Below are positions 1-8,080 of a stretch of 20,624 bases of DNA, piece after piece (within the stretch, counting starts at the first letter, position 1; each line of letters begins with the position of its first letter). A program made the translations under genes and the position numbers. The notes under the pieces were generated by a model. That model did no database searches. It saw only the letters and a list, made by a program, of their open reading frames with translations, and was not told the DNA's origin. Source of the DNA: Actinomycetes bacterium (lineage in GTDB: Bacteria > Actinomycetota > Actinomycetes > Propionibacteriales > Propionibacteriaceae); contig JAEYUH010000039.1 in assembly GCA_023432725.1 (NCBI GenBank), positions 1 to 20,624 on the forward strand, given 5' to 3'.

Positions 1-476
1 GCAGTGGTCGCCCGTTCCTGGGCATAGGCCTGCGCGGCCCGCGGCCACAGCACGGTCAGGGGGCGGCAGGCGCGGTGGAGCAGCCGGCGCGATTCCTCGT
101 CGTAGGGCTGCGGCCGGGCGAGGGCGAGGATGCGGCTGAACCCCTCGACGGGTTCGTCGTCCTCCATCGGCTCAATGCGGACGAAGACGACATGACCGAG
201 GCCGGGCACCTCATCGATGCTGAAGTGACCCTCCAGCCCGACCACCCCGGTGTGCAGCACGTGGTCCAGCAGCGACTGGGCGGTGTCGGCGTCCGGCAGC
301 AGCGCGATCGGCTCGAGCGCCTCGTCCTCGTCGTAGTAGACGCTGACTGCGGCCCTGGCGCCCACCGCCTGGGACAGGTGCTCGAGCACGGTGGCATCCG
401 CCGCGATGCCCTTGTTCAGGGCGTCGATGGCGTCGGCCAGCATGTCCAGCACCATGGACGCCGGATCAACAGTCAC
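1..476 (-). CDS. Unrecognised protein, N-terminal part (3' end outside window)
   Basis: The reading frame runs off the left edge, so only the first 158 codons are visible. I chose the GTG at 476-474 because GGGGAGGGG lies 5 nt upstream (482-489 on this strand). An ATG at 455 is the alternative. The protein begins VTVDPASMVLDMLADAIDAL and has an amphipathic N-terminal helix, then an alternating beta/alpha stretch with Asp/Glu clusters (YYDEDEALEP, EPMEDDEPVEG). The segment ending in LLHRACRPLTVLW would fit the end of a GAF-like sensory domain. A GAF-type sensor or an N-terminal sensor of a LuxR-type regulator is possible, but no output domain is in the window, so I assign no function. It is divergent from ptsH and shares a 214-bp intergenic region with it. 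Base composition and codon use match the neighbours. The coding frame is well supported by codon use and the ribosome site; the function is not. Confidence 0.7.
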   Translation of the reverse strand, partial: MTVDPASMVLDMLADAIDALNKGIAADATVLEHLSQAVGARAAVSVYYDEDEALEPIALLPDADTAQSLLDHVLHTGVVGLEGHFSIDEVPGLGHVVFVRIEPMEDDEPVEGFSRILALARPQPYDEESRRLLHRACRPLTVLWPRAAQAYAQERATT

Positions 477-513
477 AAGAACCCCTCCCCGCGGGCAAAA
501 GTACGGACCGCAT

Positions 514-542
514 TCGTTACTGAGGAAGATTACCCCTGCCAA
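514..542 (-). promoter_or_regulatory. Candidate promoter for the divergent left-edge gene
   Basis: On the minus strand TTGGCA (542-537) is followed by a 17-bp spacer and TAACGA (519-514), about 38 nt before the GTG start at 476. The -35 box is good and the -10 box is only partly consensus. It is a candidate seen by eye. Confidence 0.3.
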
Positions 543-630
543 GCCTTGCCACCATACCTTCTCCTCCTTCACCACAACAGGACGCCATCGCCGCGACGGT
601 GAGACAGCGCACCGCGGGACAAACCTCCCC

Positions 631-674
631 GAACCGGTGGGGCGGACGGTAAGTTGATCGCAGTTCGCCGGTTC
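631..674 (+). promoter_or_regulatory. Inverted repeat and candidate -10 upstream of ptsH
   Basis: GAACCGG (631-637) and CCGGTTC (668-674) form a perfect 7-bp inverted repeat with 30 bp between the arms. The arms flank TAAGTT (650-655), a possible -10 box, and the right arm ends just before the ptsH ribosome site GAAGGAG (677-683). I see no clear -35. The repeat could be an operator or a leader hairpin; nothing in the sequence decides between these. Confidence 0.3.
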
Positions 675-690
675 ACGAAGGAGTAGCCCC

Positions 691-960
691 ATGCCAAGCC
701 GTACCGTCGCCATCGCATCCTCGGTTGGTCTTCACGCTCGCCCCGCCTCCCTCTTCGTCCAGGCGGCCACGGCCACTGGCCTGCCGGTCACGATCGCCAA
801 GGAGGGCGGTTCCCCCGTGGACGCCCGGAGCATCCTCATGGTGATGGCGCTCGGCGCGAAGAACGGCGAAGTGGTGACGCTGTCCGCCGAGGGTGAGGGG
901 GCAGACGACGCCCTCGAGGGCCTGGTCGCGTTGTTGTCACGGGACCTGGACGCGGAGTAA
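691..960 (+). CDS. ptsH: Phosphocarrier protein HPr
   Basis: An 89-residue HPr, the small cytoplasmic phosphocarrier that takes phosphate from Enzyme I and passes it to sugar-specific Enzyme II proteins. The active-site motif SSVGLHARPAS puts the phosphorylated histidine at His15 and the conserved arginine at Arg17, as in the family. The regulatory-serine region reads VDARSILMVMALG, with Ser47 at the place of the Ser46 that HPr kinase modifies in Firmicutes. No HPr kinase is in the window, so use of that serine here is unknown. The length is normal. The ATG is preceded by a good ribosome site, GAAGGAG, 7 nt upstream. The stop codon lies 4 bp before the ptsI start, so the two genes form an operon. 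No Enzyme II gene is in the window, so these would serve transporters encoded elsewhere. Confidence 0.96.
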   Translation: MPSRTVAIASSVGLHARPASLFVQAATATGLPVTIAKEGGSPVDARSILMVMALGAKNGEVVTLSAEGEGADDALEGLVALLSRDLDAE

Positions 961-964
961 TCCG

Positions 965-2653
965 ATGGCCGGCATCGAGACCCGGACGTTCCACGGGATC
1001 GGGGTGAGCGCCGGCACAGCCGTCGGGCCGCTGGTAGTCGTCACTCCGCCGCCCGTCGCCCCTGCCGACGAGCCGGCAGCGCCGGACCCGGCCGCGGCCC
1101 TCACCTCGGTGAAGGAAGTCCTGGAGCAGGTGGCGAAGGGACTCGAGGCCAAGGCCGCCATCGCGGGCGACCACGCCCGACCGATCCTCGAGGCCGGCGC
1201 CATGATGGCCCGCGACCCGGGGCTCGCCTCCGGCGTGGAGAACCACCTGAACTCCGGAAAGGGCCCCGCAACGGCGGTCACCGCCGCGGTCGAGGAGATC
1301 GCGGCGATGCTCACCTCGCTGGGCGGCTACATGGCCGAGCGGGTCGCCGACCTGCACGACGTCCGCGACCGCGCCGTGGCGCGACTGCTCGGCCAGTCCG
1401 AGCCGGGCGTGCCGACCCTGACCGAGCCGAGCATCCTCGCGGCGCACGACCTCGCCCCTGCCGAGACCGCGACCCTGTCGGTCGAGACCTGCCTCGGGAT
1501 CGTCACCGCTGCCGGCGGCCCGACCAGCCACACCGCGATCCTCGCCTCCCAGCTCGGCATCCCGGCCGTCGTCCAGGCGACCGGCATCACCGCCGTCCCG
1601 CCCGGCACGGTCGTCGCCATCGACGGCGGCGTCGGTGAGGTGACGGTCAACCCCACCGAGGAGGAGCGAGAGCTCCTGCTGGAGCGCAAGCGCCGAAGGG
1701 CGGCCGCGCTGGCCGGGGGCACCGGCAAGGGCTCGACCAAGGACGGCTACCCGGTCGCCCTGCTGGCCAACATCGGCACCGTCGATGACGCCCGCAAGGC
1801 CGCCGCGCAGCCGGTGGAAGGGGTCGGCCTGTTCCGTACCGAGTTCGTCTTCCTGGACCGCGACACGATGCCGACCGTCGAGGAGCAGACGCGGATCTAC
1901 ACCGAGGTCTTCCAGGCCTTCGGCGACCGCCGCATCATTGTGCGCACCCTGGACGCGGGCGCCGACAAGCCGCTGAAGTTCGCCGACCTCGGCCCGGAGG
2001 AGAATCCGGCGCTGGGACGGCGCGGCCTGCGGCTCGGCATGATCCGTACCGACGTGATGGACTCCCAGCTCGAGGCACTCGCCGCCGCCTACCAGGCGAC
2101 CGGGGCCGACGTCCGGGTGATGGCGCCGATGGTGGCCACCGAGGCCGAGGCGATCTGGTTCGCCTCCCGGGTGCGCCAGCTCGGCCTGCCCAAGGTGGGC
2201 GTGATGATCGAGGTCCCGGCAGCGGCCATCCGGTCGAAGGGGATCCTCTACCACGTCGACTTCGCCTCGCTCGGCACCAACGACCTGTCGCAGTACACGA
2301 TGGCCGCCGACCGGATGCAGGGCGAACTCGCCGCCCTGCTCGACCCGTTCGAGCCGGCCCTGCTCGACGTCGTGGCGCTGGCCTGCGCCGGCGGCCAGGC
2401 GATGGGCAAGCCGGTAGGGGTCTGCGGCGAGGCCGCCGGCGACCCGGTGCTCGCGCTCGTCCTGGTCGGCCTGGGCGTGTCGAGCCTGTCCATGGCGCCC
2501 GGCAAGGTGCCCGCGGTCCGCACCGCGCTCGGCCTGCACTCCAGGACCCAGTGCCAGCAGATGGCGGCGGCAGCGCGGGCCTCCACCTCGCCGCAGGACG
2601 CCAGGGCGGCAGTGCTGCGGCTCGCCGACCCGGTGCTGCGCGACCTCATGTAG
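965..2653 (+). CDS. ptsI: Phosphoenolpyruvate-protein phosphotransferase (PTS Enzyme I)
   Basis: A 562-residue Enzyme I, which autophosphorylates from phosphoenolpyruvate and passes the phosphate to HPr. The mobile phosphohistidine motif GGPTSHTAI places the active histidine at residue 189, the same number as in E. coli. The C-terminal PEP-binding barrel shows FRTEFVFLDR, RTLDAGADKPLKF, GVMIEVPAAA, SLGTNDLSQYTMAADR and GVCGEAAGDP, the last containing the conserved active-site cysteine (Cys487). I chose the ATG at 965 over in-frame starts inside ptsH because MAGIETRTFHGIGVSAGTAV matches the usual family N-terminus, GGAG (954-957) lies 7 nt upstream, and it gives only a 4-bp gap after ptsH. The gene is convergent with the lipoprotein gene, 22 bp between stop codons. 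Confidence 0.96.
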   Translation: MAGIETRTFHGIGVSAGTAVGPLVVVTPPPVAPADEPAAPDPAAALTSVKEVLEQVAKGLEAKAAIAGDHARPILEAGAMMARDPGLASGVENHLNSGKGPATAVTAAVEEIAAMLTSLGGYMAERVADLHDVRDRAVARLLGQSEPGVPTLTEPSILAAHDLAPAETATLSVETCLGIVTAAGGPTSHTAILASQLGIPAVVQATGITAVPPGTVVAIDGGVGEVTVNPTEEERELLLERKRRRAAALAGGTGKGSTKDGYPVALLANIGTVDDARKAAAQPVEGVGLFRTEFVFLDRDTMPTVEEQTRIYTEVFQAFGDRRIIVRTLDAGADKPLKFADLGPEENPALGRRGLRLGMIRTDVMDSQLEALAAAYQATGADVRVMAPMVATEAEAIWFASRVRQLGLPKVGVMIEVPAAAIRSKGILYHVDFASLGTNDLSQYTMAADRMQGELAALLDPFEPALLDVVALACAGGQAMGKPVGVCGEAAGDPVLALVLVGLGVSSLSMAPGKVPAVRTALGLHSRTQCQQMAAAARASTSPQDARAAVLRLADPVLRDLM

Positions 2654-2678
2654 CCCGGCGGCTGGGTCTTTCCGGCTA
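2651..2678. terminator. Inverted repeat including both stop codons, possible bidirectional terminator
   Basis: TAGCCCGG (2651-2658) and CCGGCTA (2672-2678) pair over 7 bp with one bulged C and a 13-nt loop. The left arm begins with the ptsI stop TAG. The right arm ends with the complement of the lipoprotein stop TAG. A TCTTT run lies in the loop, but there is no T-tract after the stem, so intrinsic termination would be weak. Confidence 0.4.
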
Positions 2679-3155
2679 CGTGCCGGCGCCCTTGAGCGTG
2701 CCCTCGATCTTCCCGCCGTCCTTGCCGGCCAGGCAGGTGACCGCCCGATCGGCGGCGGACTCCCAGGTCTGCCGGGTGGGCTGCAGCACGTTCAGGTCGT
2801 AGTCGGACTTGCCCACCGAGACCCCGACGAACTCCTTGAACCGGTCCTGGCAGAACTCCTCGGCGGCGTCCTGGACGGCGCCGGCGCCGGGGAATTCGTC
2901 GCCGTCCAGTTCGGTGGCGGCGAACACCTCCCACGAGTGCGGCTGGTCACAGGGCAGCAGCGCGACCTTCTCCACAGTCCCCGTCGTCAGGGGACCGGTG
3001 CAGTCGCCGACCCGGGGCGAGAACGAGTCGCCCGGGGCCGAGGCGGTGACCTGCCCGGCGCTGTTGCGGGGACCCCCGCCGGCGCAGCCGGACACCGCCA
3101 CGGCGACGGCCAGGCCGGTCAGCAGGGCAACGATCCCGCCCCGGGCGCAGCTCAT
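2676..3155 (-). CDS. Septum_form-domain lipoprotein
   Basis: A 159-residue secreted lipoprotein. Residues 1-23 form a signal peptide ending in the lipobox AVSGC, with the lipidated cysteine at position 24. A short Gly/Ser linker leads to a domain of the actinobacterial Septum_form type (PF13845 by recollection): VGDCTGPL near the start, then [15 protein letters not shown], an acidic helix with [14 protein letters not shown], and a tail with the [13 protein letters not shown] pattern. The four cysteines of the mature domain could form two disulphides. Family members are annotated as septum formation proteins on thin evidence, so the role is uncertain. The ATG overlaps the valS stop as ATGA (3155-3152), so translation is probably coupled to valS. 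There is no separate ribosome site requirement and no visible promoter of its own. Confidence 0.85.
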   Translation of the reverse strand: MSCARGGIVALLTGLAVAVAVSGCAGGGPRNSAGQVTASAPGDSFSPRVGDCTGPLTTGTVEKVALLPCDQPHSWEVFAATELDGDEFPGAGAVQDAAEEFCQDRFKEFVGVSVGKSDYDLNVLQPTRQTWESAADRAVTCLAGKDGGKIEGTLKGAGT

Positions 3156-5734
3156 CCCGCGGCCGGCGCGAGCTCGACGTCGACAGCGAGCGGGGCGTCG
3201 CCCGGGGTCCAGACCAGTTCGCCGGTGATCCGCCCCACCGCCCTCAGGTCTGCCTCCACGAGCCGGAGCTCGGCCAGCAGCTCGTCGGGGCCGGTCACCA
3301 CCGCGCGCGCCACCTCGGTCTTCATCGAGGCCTTGGCCTGCGACTTGGCGCCCCGAACTCCGATCAGCGCCGCGGCGATCGCCTCCAGCAGGGCGGGGTC
3401 GCCGGTGGCCGGCAGTTCGTCGGAGGAGGGCCAGCCGGCGCGGTGCACCGAGCCCTGCTGCCACCACGACCAGGCCTCCTCGGTGACGAACGGCAGGAAC
3501 GGGGCGAACAGCCGCAGCAGGACGTTCAGCGCGAGCCGCAGTGCGGCCTGGGCAGAGGCGGCGGCCGCCTCGCCGCCGGCCCCGTAGGCCCGCTCCTTCA
3601 CCAGCTCGAGGTAGTCGTCGCAGAACTGCCAGAAGAACTTCTCGGTGACCTCCAGCGCGCTGGTGTAGTCGAAGGCGTCGAAGCTGGCGGTGGCCTGCTC
3701 GACCACTGTGCGCAGCCCCGCGAGCATCGCGAGATCGGCAGGCGCGGTGACAGCTGACGGGTCTGACGCCTGCCCGATGCCGAGGATGAACTTGCTCGCG
3801 TTGAGCACCTTCATCGCGAGTCGCCGTCCGACCTTCATCTGGGTCTCGTCGAACGGGGAGTCCATGCCCGGCCGGGCCATCGCCGCCCGCCACCGCACGG
3901 CATCGGAGCCGAACCGCTCCAGAACGTCGGTGGGCACCACGACATTGCCCTTGGACTTGCTCATCTTCTTGCGGTCGGGGTCGACCACGAAGCCCGAGAT
4001 GGTGGCCCGCTGCCACGGCAGCCGGTCGTGCTCGAAGTGAGCCCTGACCACCCGCGAGAACAGCCAGGTGCGGATGATGTCGTGCGCCTGCGGCGCGATG
4101 TCCATCGGGAAGGTGAGGTCGAACAGCTGCGGATCCCGCTCCCAGCCGGTGGCGATCTGCGGGCTGAGGGAACTGGTGGCCCAGGTGTCCATGACGTCCG
4201 GGTCGCCGAGGAAGCCGCCCGGAACGCCGCGCTGGTCCTCGGTGTAGCCCGGCGGGACGTCACTGGAGGGATCGACAGGCAGGGTCTCCTCGGCCGCGGT
4301 GATCGGACGTGAATAGTCCGGCTGGCCCTCGGCGTCCAGCGGGTACCAGACCGGGAAGGGCACGCCGAAGAACCGCTGCCGGGAGATCAGCCAGTCGCCG
4401 TTGAGCCCGTTGACCCAGTTGGAGTACCGGTGCCGCATGTGGTCGGGCACCCAGGCCAGCTCGTCGCCGCGCTTCAGCAGAGCGTGCTTGAGGTCGTCGT
4501 CGCGTCCGCCGTTACGGATGTACCACTGCCGGGTGGAGACGATCTCGAGCGGCTTGTCGCCCTTCTCGTAGAAGTTCGCCATCCGGGTGGTCGGCTTCGG
4601 CTCGCCGTCCAGGTCGCCGGAGGCGCGCAGCAGGGCGACCATCGCCTCCCGGGCGCCGAAGGCGGTCTTGCCCGCGAGGTCGGCGTACGGCTCGGGGTTG
4701 GTCAGCCACTCGGGAGCGTCGGCCTGCATCCGTCCGTCGCGGGTGAGGGCGGTGCGGGTCGGCAGCCGCAGCTCGCGCCACCACAGCACGTCGGTCAGGT
4801 CACCGAAGGTGCAGCACATGGCGATGCCGGCGCCCTTGTCCGGCTCGGCGGCCGGGTGGGCGAGCACGGGGATCTCCACCCCGAAGACCGGCGAGGTCAC
4901 CGTGGTGCCGAACAGCGGCTGGTAGCGCTCGTCGTCGGGGTGGGCGATCAGGGCGCACACCGAGACGATCAGTTCCGGACGGGTGGTCTCGATGTGCAGC
5001 GGGCTGCCGTCCGGGCGGTGGAAGGCGACCCGGTGGTAGAACCCGGGGTACTCCCGCGCCTCCAGTTCGGCTTGGGCCACAGCGGTCTGGAAGGTCACGT
5101 CCCACAGCGTCGGGGCCTCGGACAGGTAGGCCTCGCCGCGGGCGTGGTTGCGCAGGAAGGCGAGTTGGGAGATCCGCTGCGCCTCGGTGGAGATGGTCGT
5201 GTACAGGGTGTTCCAGTCCACGCTCAGGCCGAGCGTGCGCCACAGGTTCTCGAAGGCGACCTCGTCGACCGCCGTCAGCTCGTGGCACAGCTCGATGAAG
5301 TTCTTGCGGGAGATCGGGACCTGCCGCTTCGGGTCGGGCTTGGCGGGCGGTGTGAAGTCGGGGTCGTACGGGATCGACGGGTCGCAGCGCACCCCGTAGA
5401 AGTTCTGCACCCGCCGCTCGGTGGGCAGGCCGTTGTCGTCCCAGCCCATCGGATAGAAGACGTGCTTGCCGCGCATCCGCTGGTAGCGGGCGACCAGGTC
5501 GGTGTGGGTGTAGGAGAACACATGGCCGACGTGCAGCGATCCCGACACGGTGGGCGGGGGAGTGTCGATGCTGAACACCTCCGCGCGCGCCTCCGGGCGC
5601 ACGAAGGCGTAGGTGCCGTCCTGCTGCCAGCGCTGCGACCAGGTGGCTTCCAGCCCCTCCAGCACCGGACGCTCCGGTACGCCCACGCCGGCGAGGGTCG
5701 CGGCGGGCTGGGGCTGGATGGGCATGTCTGTCAT
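3152..5734 (-). CDS. valS: Valyl-tRNA synthetase, type 2 (archaeal-like)
   Basis: An 860-residue class I aminoacyl-tRNA synthetase that charges tRNA-Val and edits misactivated threonine. The HIGH motif is HVGH (residues 68-71) in [13 protein letters not shown], and the KMSKS motif is at 590-594 in [13 protein letters not shown]. Between them lie the CP1 editing domain and the segment [21 protein letters not shown]. The block [14 protein letters not shown] (97-110) replaces the GMDHAGIATQ-type sequence of ordinary bacterial ValS, and the C-terminus lacks the long coiled-coil arm. Both features point to the type 2 subfamily known from archaea, rickettsiae and some actinobacteria. The ATG at 5734 has no Shine-Dalgarno but is placed for leaderless translation (see promoter). 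An ATG at 5725 is the alternative. The stop codon overlaps the start of the lipoprotein gene, and folC is divergent. Confidence 0.96.
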   Translation of the reverse strand: MTDMPIQPQPAATLAGVGVPERPVLEGLEATWSQRWQQDGTYAFVRPEARAEVFSIDTPPPTVSGSLHVGHVFSYTHTDLVARYQRMRGKHVFYPMGWDDNGLPTERRVQNFYGVRCDPSIPYDPDFTPPAKPDPKRQVPISRKNFIELCHELTAVDEVAFENLWRTLGLSVDWNTLYTTISTEAQRISQLAFLRNHARGEAYLSEAPTLWDVTFQTAVAQAELEAREYPGFYHRVAFHRPDGSPLHIETTRPELIVSVCALIAHPDDERYQPLFGTTVTSPVFGVEIPVLAHPAAEPDKGAGIAMCCTFGDLTDVLWWRELRLPTRTALTRDGRMQADAPEWLTNPEPYADLAGKTAFGAREAMVALLRASGDLDGEPKPTTRMANFYEKGDKPLEIVSTRQWYIRNGGRDDDLKHALLKRGDELAWVPDHMRHRYSNWVNGLNGDWLISRQRFFGVPFPVWYPLDAEGQPDYSRPITAAEETLPVDPSSDVPPGYTEDQRGVPGGFLGDPDVMDTWATSSLSPQIATGWERDPQLFDLTFPMDIAPQAHDIIRTWLFSRVVRAHFEHDRLPWQRATISGFVVDPDRKKMSKSKGNVVVPTDVLERFGSDAVRWRAAMARPGMDSPFDETQMKVGRRLAMKVLNASKFILGIGQASDPSAVTAPADLAMLAGLRTVVEQATASFDAFDYTSALEVTEKFFWQFCDDYLELVKERAYGAGGEAAAASAQAALRLALNVLLRLFAPFLPFVTEEAWSWWQQGSVHRAGWPSSDELPATGDPALLEAIAAALIGVRGAKSQAKASMKTEVARAVVTGPDELLAELRLVEADLRAVGRITGELVWTPGDAPLAVDVELAPAAG

Positions 5735-5741
5735 GGGCTGA

Positions 5742-5771
5742 ATCTTACGAACCGGCGCAGACCCCCGTCAC
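5742..5771 (-). promoter_or_regulatory. valS promoter, probably giving a leaderless mRNA
   Basis: On the minus strand GTGACG (5771-5766), an 18-bp spacer and TAAGAT (5747-5742) are followed by only 7 nt (TCAGCCC) before the valS ATG. A start site 7-8 nt after the -10 box would be the A of the ATG itself. There is no Shine-Dalgarno. Confidence 0.6.
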
Positions 5772-5784
5772 ATCGCCCACGCCG

Positions 5785-5826
5785 CCCCGGCTCGCGGGGA
5801 CGGTTCCCCGGCTCGCGGGGACGGTT
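5785..5826. repeat. Perfect 21-bp tandem repeat between valS and folC
   Basis: Two identical adjoining copies (5785-5805 and 5806-5826) begin CCCCGGCTCGCGGGG and end ACGGTT. Each copy holds the inverted repeat CCCCG-5 nt-CGGGG. The pair lies between the candidate valS -35 box and the candidate folC -10 box, so it could bind a regulator of both. It could also be a recent neutral duplication. Confidence 0.8.
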
Positions 5827-5868
5827 CCTGCGTCCGGCGCCGCGGGGGAGCGGCCGCACCATCACCGG

Positions 5869-5874
5869 TACGCT
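5869..5874 (+). promoter_or_regulatory. Candidate folC -10 box
   Basis: GGTACGCT holds the hexamer TACGCT, 9 nt before the folC ATG. No -35 box or Shine-Dalgarno is visible. The spacing would give a leaderless transcript or one with a leader of only a few bases. Confidence 0.4.
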
Positions 5875-5883
5875 GAACCCACC

Positions 5884-7224
5884 ATGAACCGCACTTCCCA
5901 CCAGCAGGTAGTCGAGGCGCTGGAATCGCGCTGGCCGGAACACCGGATCGCCCGCGGCCTGGGCCGGATCGAGGCGCTGTGCGACCTGCTCGGGTCGCCG
6001 CAGCGCGCCTGCCCCGTGATCCAGGTCGCCGGCACGAACGGCAAGGGCAGCACCGCGGTCATGATCGACACGCTGCTGCGCTCGCTCGGGCTGCGGGTGG
6101 GACGGATCTCGAGCCCGCACCTGCAGGACATCACCGAACGGATAGTGATCGACGGCGAGCCCATCGCCGTCGACCGCTTCGACGAACTCGTCGCCGAGAT
6201 CCAGCCGTTCGTCGACATGGTCGACGCCCAGCAGATCGACGGCGTCGCGATGACCTTCTACGAGGTGATGACCGCGCTGGGCTACGTGGCCTTCGCCGAG
6301 GCGCCGGTCGACGTCGCCGTTGTCGAGGTCGGGATGGGCGGGGCCTGGGACGCCACCAGCGTCGCCGACCCGCAGGTAGCGGTGGTGGCGCCGATCGACT
6401 TCGACCACACCCACGTGCTGGGTGAAACGCTGACCGAGATCGCCGGCGAGAAGGCGGGCATCATCAAGCCCGGCTCGACGGCGGTGCTGGCCGGCCAGGC
6501 GCCGGAGGCGGCCACCGTCCTGCTGGCACGGGCCGCGGCCGTGGGTGCGAAGCTGCTGCGCGAGGGCGTCGAGTTCGGCCTGATCGAGCGGACGCCGGCG
6601 GTCGGCGGCCAGGTGATCAGGATCGAGACTGCGGACGGGCCTCTCGGCGACCTCGTGCTGCCGCTGTTCGGCGCCCACATGGCCCGCAACGCCGCGCTCG
6701 CGGTGGCGGCCTGCGAGGCCTTCCTCGGCGGACGGGCGCTGCCGGCGGAGGTGATCGCGGAAGGGCTCGAGGCGGTGGTCGCCCCGGGCCGGCTGGAGGT
6801 GGTGCGCCGCTCGCCGACGGTGGTCGTCGACACCTGCCACAACCCGCACGGCGCCCGCGCCACGATCGAGGCGATGACCGAGGCCTTCGACTTCACCCCG
6901 CTGATCGCCGTGGTCGCCATGATGGCCGACAAGGACGTCCGCGGCGTGCTGGAGGTGCTGTCCGAAGCGGCGACGACCGTGGTGGCCACGGGCATGGCCG
7001 GCGTCCCTCGTGCGATGGCGCCCGAGGCTCTCGCCGAGCTCGCCGGGGAGGTTTTCGGCGCGGACCGGGTGGTCACCCGGTCCCGGATGGTCGACGCCAT
7101 CGATGAGGCGGTCCGGCTCGCGGACGAGGCCGGCCCGGGGGCCGGCGTCCTGATCGCGGGCTCGGTGTACGCCGCCGGCGAGGCCCGCTCGCTGTTGGTG
7201 CACGCGAAGGCGGACGACCGGTGA
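5884..7224 (+). CDS. folC: Bifunctional folylpolyglutamate synthase / dihydrofolate synthase
   Basis: A 446-residue Mur-ligase-type enzyme that adds glutamate to dihydropteroate and to folates, using ATP in the cytoplasm. The P-loop is GTNGKGST (residues 50-57). Further family markers are RISSPHLQDITERI, VVEVGMGGAWDATSV, DFDHTHVLGETLTEIAGEKAGIIK and PGRLEVV. The C-terminal domain motif reads VVDTCHNPHGARA, with Asp316, His319, Asn320 and Pro321 conserved. The cysteine at 318 stands where alanine or glycine is usual. The length is normal for actinobacteria. No ribosome site precedes the ATG. The stop overlaps the next gene's GTG as GTGA, so the pair is translationally coupled. Whether both activities are kept cannot be told from sequence alone. 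Confidence 0.94.
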   Translation: MNRTSHQQVVEALESRWPEHRIARGLGRIEALCDLLGSPQRACPVIQVAGTNGKGSTAVMIDTLLRSLGLRVGRISSPHLQDITERIVIDGEPIAVDRFDELVAEIQPFVDMVDAQQIDGVAMTFYEVMTALGYVAFAEAPVDVAVVEVGMGGAWDATSVADPQVAVVAPIDFDHTHVLGETLTEIAGEKAGIIKPGSTAVLAGQAPEAATVLLARAAAVGAKLLREGVEFGLIERTPAVGGQVIRIETADGPLGDLVLPLFGAHMARNAALAVAACEAFLGGRALPAEVIAEGLEAVVAPGRLEVVRRSPTVVVDTCHNPHGARATIEAMTEAFDFTPLIAVVAMMADKDVRGVLEVLSEAATTVVATGMAGVPRAMAPEALAELAGEVFGADRVVTRSRMVDAIDEAVRLADEAGPGAGVLIAGSVYAAGEARSLLVHAKADDR

Positions 7225-7589
7225 GGCTCGCTCCGAAGAACCCGATGGGCAAGGTGATGCTGTCGATCCTCGCCTTCGAGGCCGTCGTCTTCGGGCTGGC
7301 GATCGCCGGCATGATCCAGGTCGACAACGTGCCGGTGCCGGTGGCGGTCGCAGCGGCGAGCGTGGGAATGGCCCTGGCGATCGCCGCTTGCGCGCTGCTG
7401 CGCTTCCCGGTCGGCTACCTGCTCGGCTGGGTGACCCAGGGGGTGGCCGTGGGCCTCGGCGTGCTGACGCCCTGGATGTACTGGCTGGGCGGCATGTTCG
7501 CGCTGCTGTGGGTGGTGAGCTTCGTGCTGGGACGGCGGATCGAGCAGACCGCCGCCGACGCCGGCCAGGCGCCACCGCCCGCCGCCTGA
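7221..7589 (+). CDS. DUF4233 membrane protein
   Basis: A 122-residue integral membrane protein with a basic N-terminus (MRLAPKNPMGK) and four predicted membrane segments: about residues 12-34, 36-58, 63-85 and 88-107. A short hydrophilic, Ala/Pro-rich tail follows. It matches the DUF4233 family (PF14017 by recollection), which in actinobacteria sits directly after folC and has no known function. The GTG start overlaps the folC stop (GTGA, 7221-7224), so its translation probably depends on folC. The constant linkage suggests a role near folate synthesis or at the membrane under the same control, but nothing in the protein shows a catalytic site. Confidence 0.85.
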   Translation: MRLAPKNPMGKVMLSILAFEAVVFGLAIAGMIQVDNVPVPVAVAAASVGMALAIAACALLRFPVGYLLGWVTQGVAVGLGVLTPWMYWLGGMFALLWVVSFVLGRRIEQTAADAGQAPPPAA

Positions 7590-7625
7590 GGCCCTCCACT
7601 CCTGGACGGGCGCCCGGGTGCGCCA

Positions 7626-7653
7626 CGTGACCGCACCCCGCTACCGATAAGGT
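7626..7653 (+). promoter_or_regulatory. ndk promoter, probably leaderless
   Basis: TAAGGT (7648-7653) lies exactly 7 nt before the ndk ATG, the same spacing as at valS. CGTGAC (7626-7631), 16 bp upstream, is a fair -35 box. No Shine-Dalgarno is present. A small GC hairpin (7609-7613 with 7620-7624) lies just upstream and may help end the folC transcript. Confidence 0.55.
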
Positions 7654-7660
7654 CGCTGCC

Positions 7661-8071
7661 ATGACGCAACGAACGCTGGTGCTGATCAAGCCGGACGCCG
7701 TCAGCCGTGGGCTGGTCGGCGCCATCCTGGGCCGCTACGAGGCCAAGGGACTCACCTTGGTGAGCCTTGAACTGCGCCAGATCGACGCCGCGATGGCCGA
7801 CCGGCACTACTCCGAGCACGTCGACAAGCCCTGGTACCCGCCGGTGCGGGAGTACATCACCTCCGGCCCGCTGGCAGCGCTGGTGCTCGAGGGTCCGTCG
7901 GCGATCGAGGTGGTCAGGCTGATGAACGGCGTCACCAACGGTGCGGAAGCGGCGCCGGGCACCATCCGCGGTGACTATGCCCTGTCCAACCGGTACAACC
8001 TTGTCCATGCCTCCGACTCGCCCCAGTCCGCCGCCAGCGAGATCGGGCTGTGGTTCCCCGGGCTCGACTGA
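7661..8071 (+). CDS. ndk: Nucleoside diphosphate kinase
   Basis: A 136-residue cytoplasmic enzyme that balances nucleoside triphosphate pools by moving the terminal phosphate from one nucleotide to another. It begins MTQRTLVLIKPDAVSRGLVG, the usual family N-terminus. The nucleotide-binding block LVLEGPSAIEVVRLMNG is followed by PGTIRGDYA, and the active-site motif NLVHASDSPQSA places the phosphohistidine at His116. Most relatives have Gly where this one has Ala after the histidine (HGSDS against HASDS). That change is conservative and also seen elsewhere in the family. The length is full. The start has no Shine-Dalgarno and fits leaderless translation. The CPBP gene starts 9 bp after the stop codon and is probably co-transcribed. 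Confidence 0.96.
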   Translation: MTQRTLVLIKPDAVSRGLVGAILGRYEAKGLTLVSLELRQIDAAMADRHYSEHVDKPWYPPVREYITSGPLAALVLEGPSAIEVVRLMNGVTNGAEAAPGTIRGDYALSNRYNLVHASDSPQSAASEIGLWFPGLD

Positions 8072-8080
8072 GCCGCCGAG

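Noticed and set aside
836..2539. 567-codon open frame antisense to ptsH-ptsI
   Set aside because: It mirrors the real genes in a GC-rich sequence. The translation is Arg/Gly/His/Asp rich with no domain, while the opposite strand encodes clear HPr and Enzyme I.
3156..4016. Upstream extension of the lipoprotein frame into valS
   Set aside because: The ATG at 3155 gives a proper signal peptide and lipobox. The extension is an Arg/Gly-rich shadow of valS.
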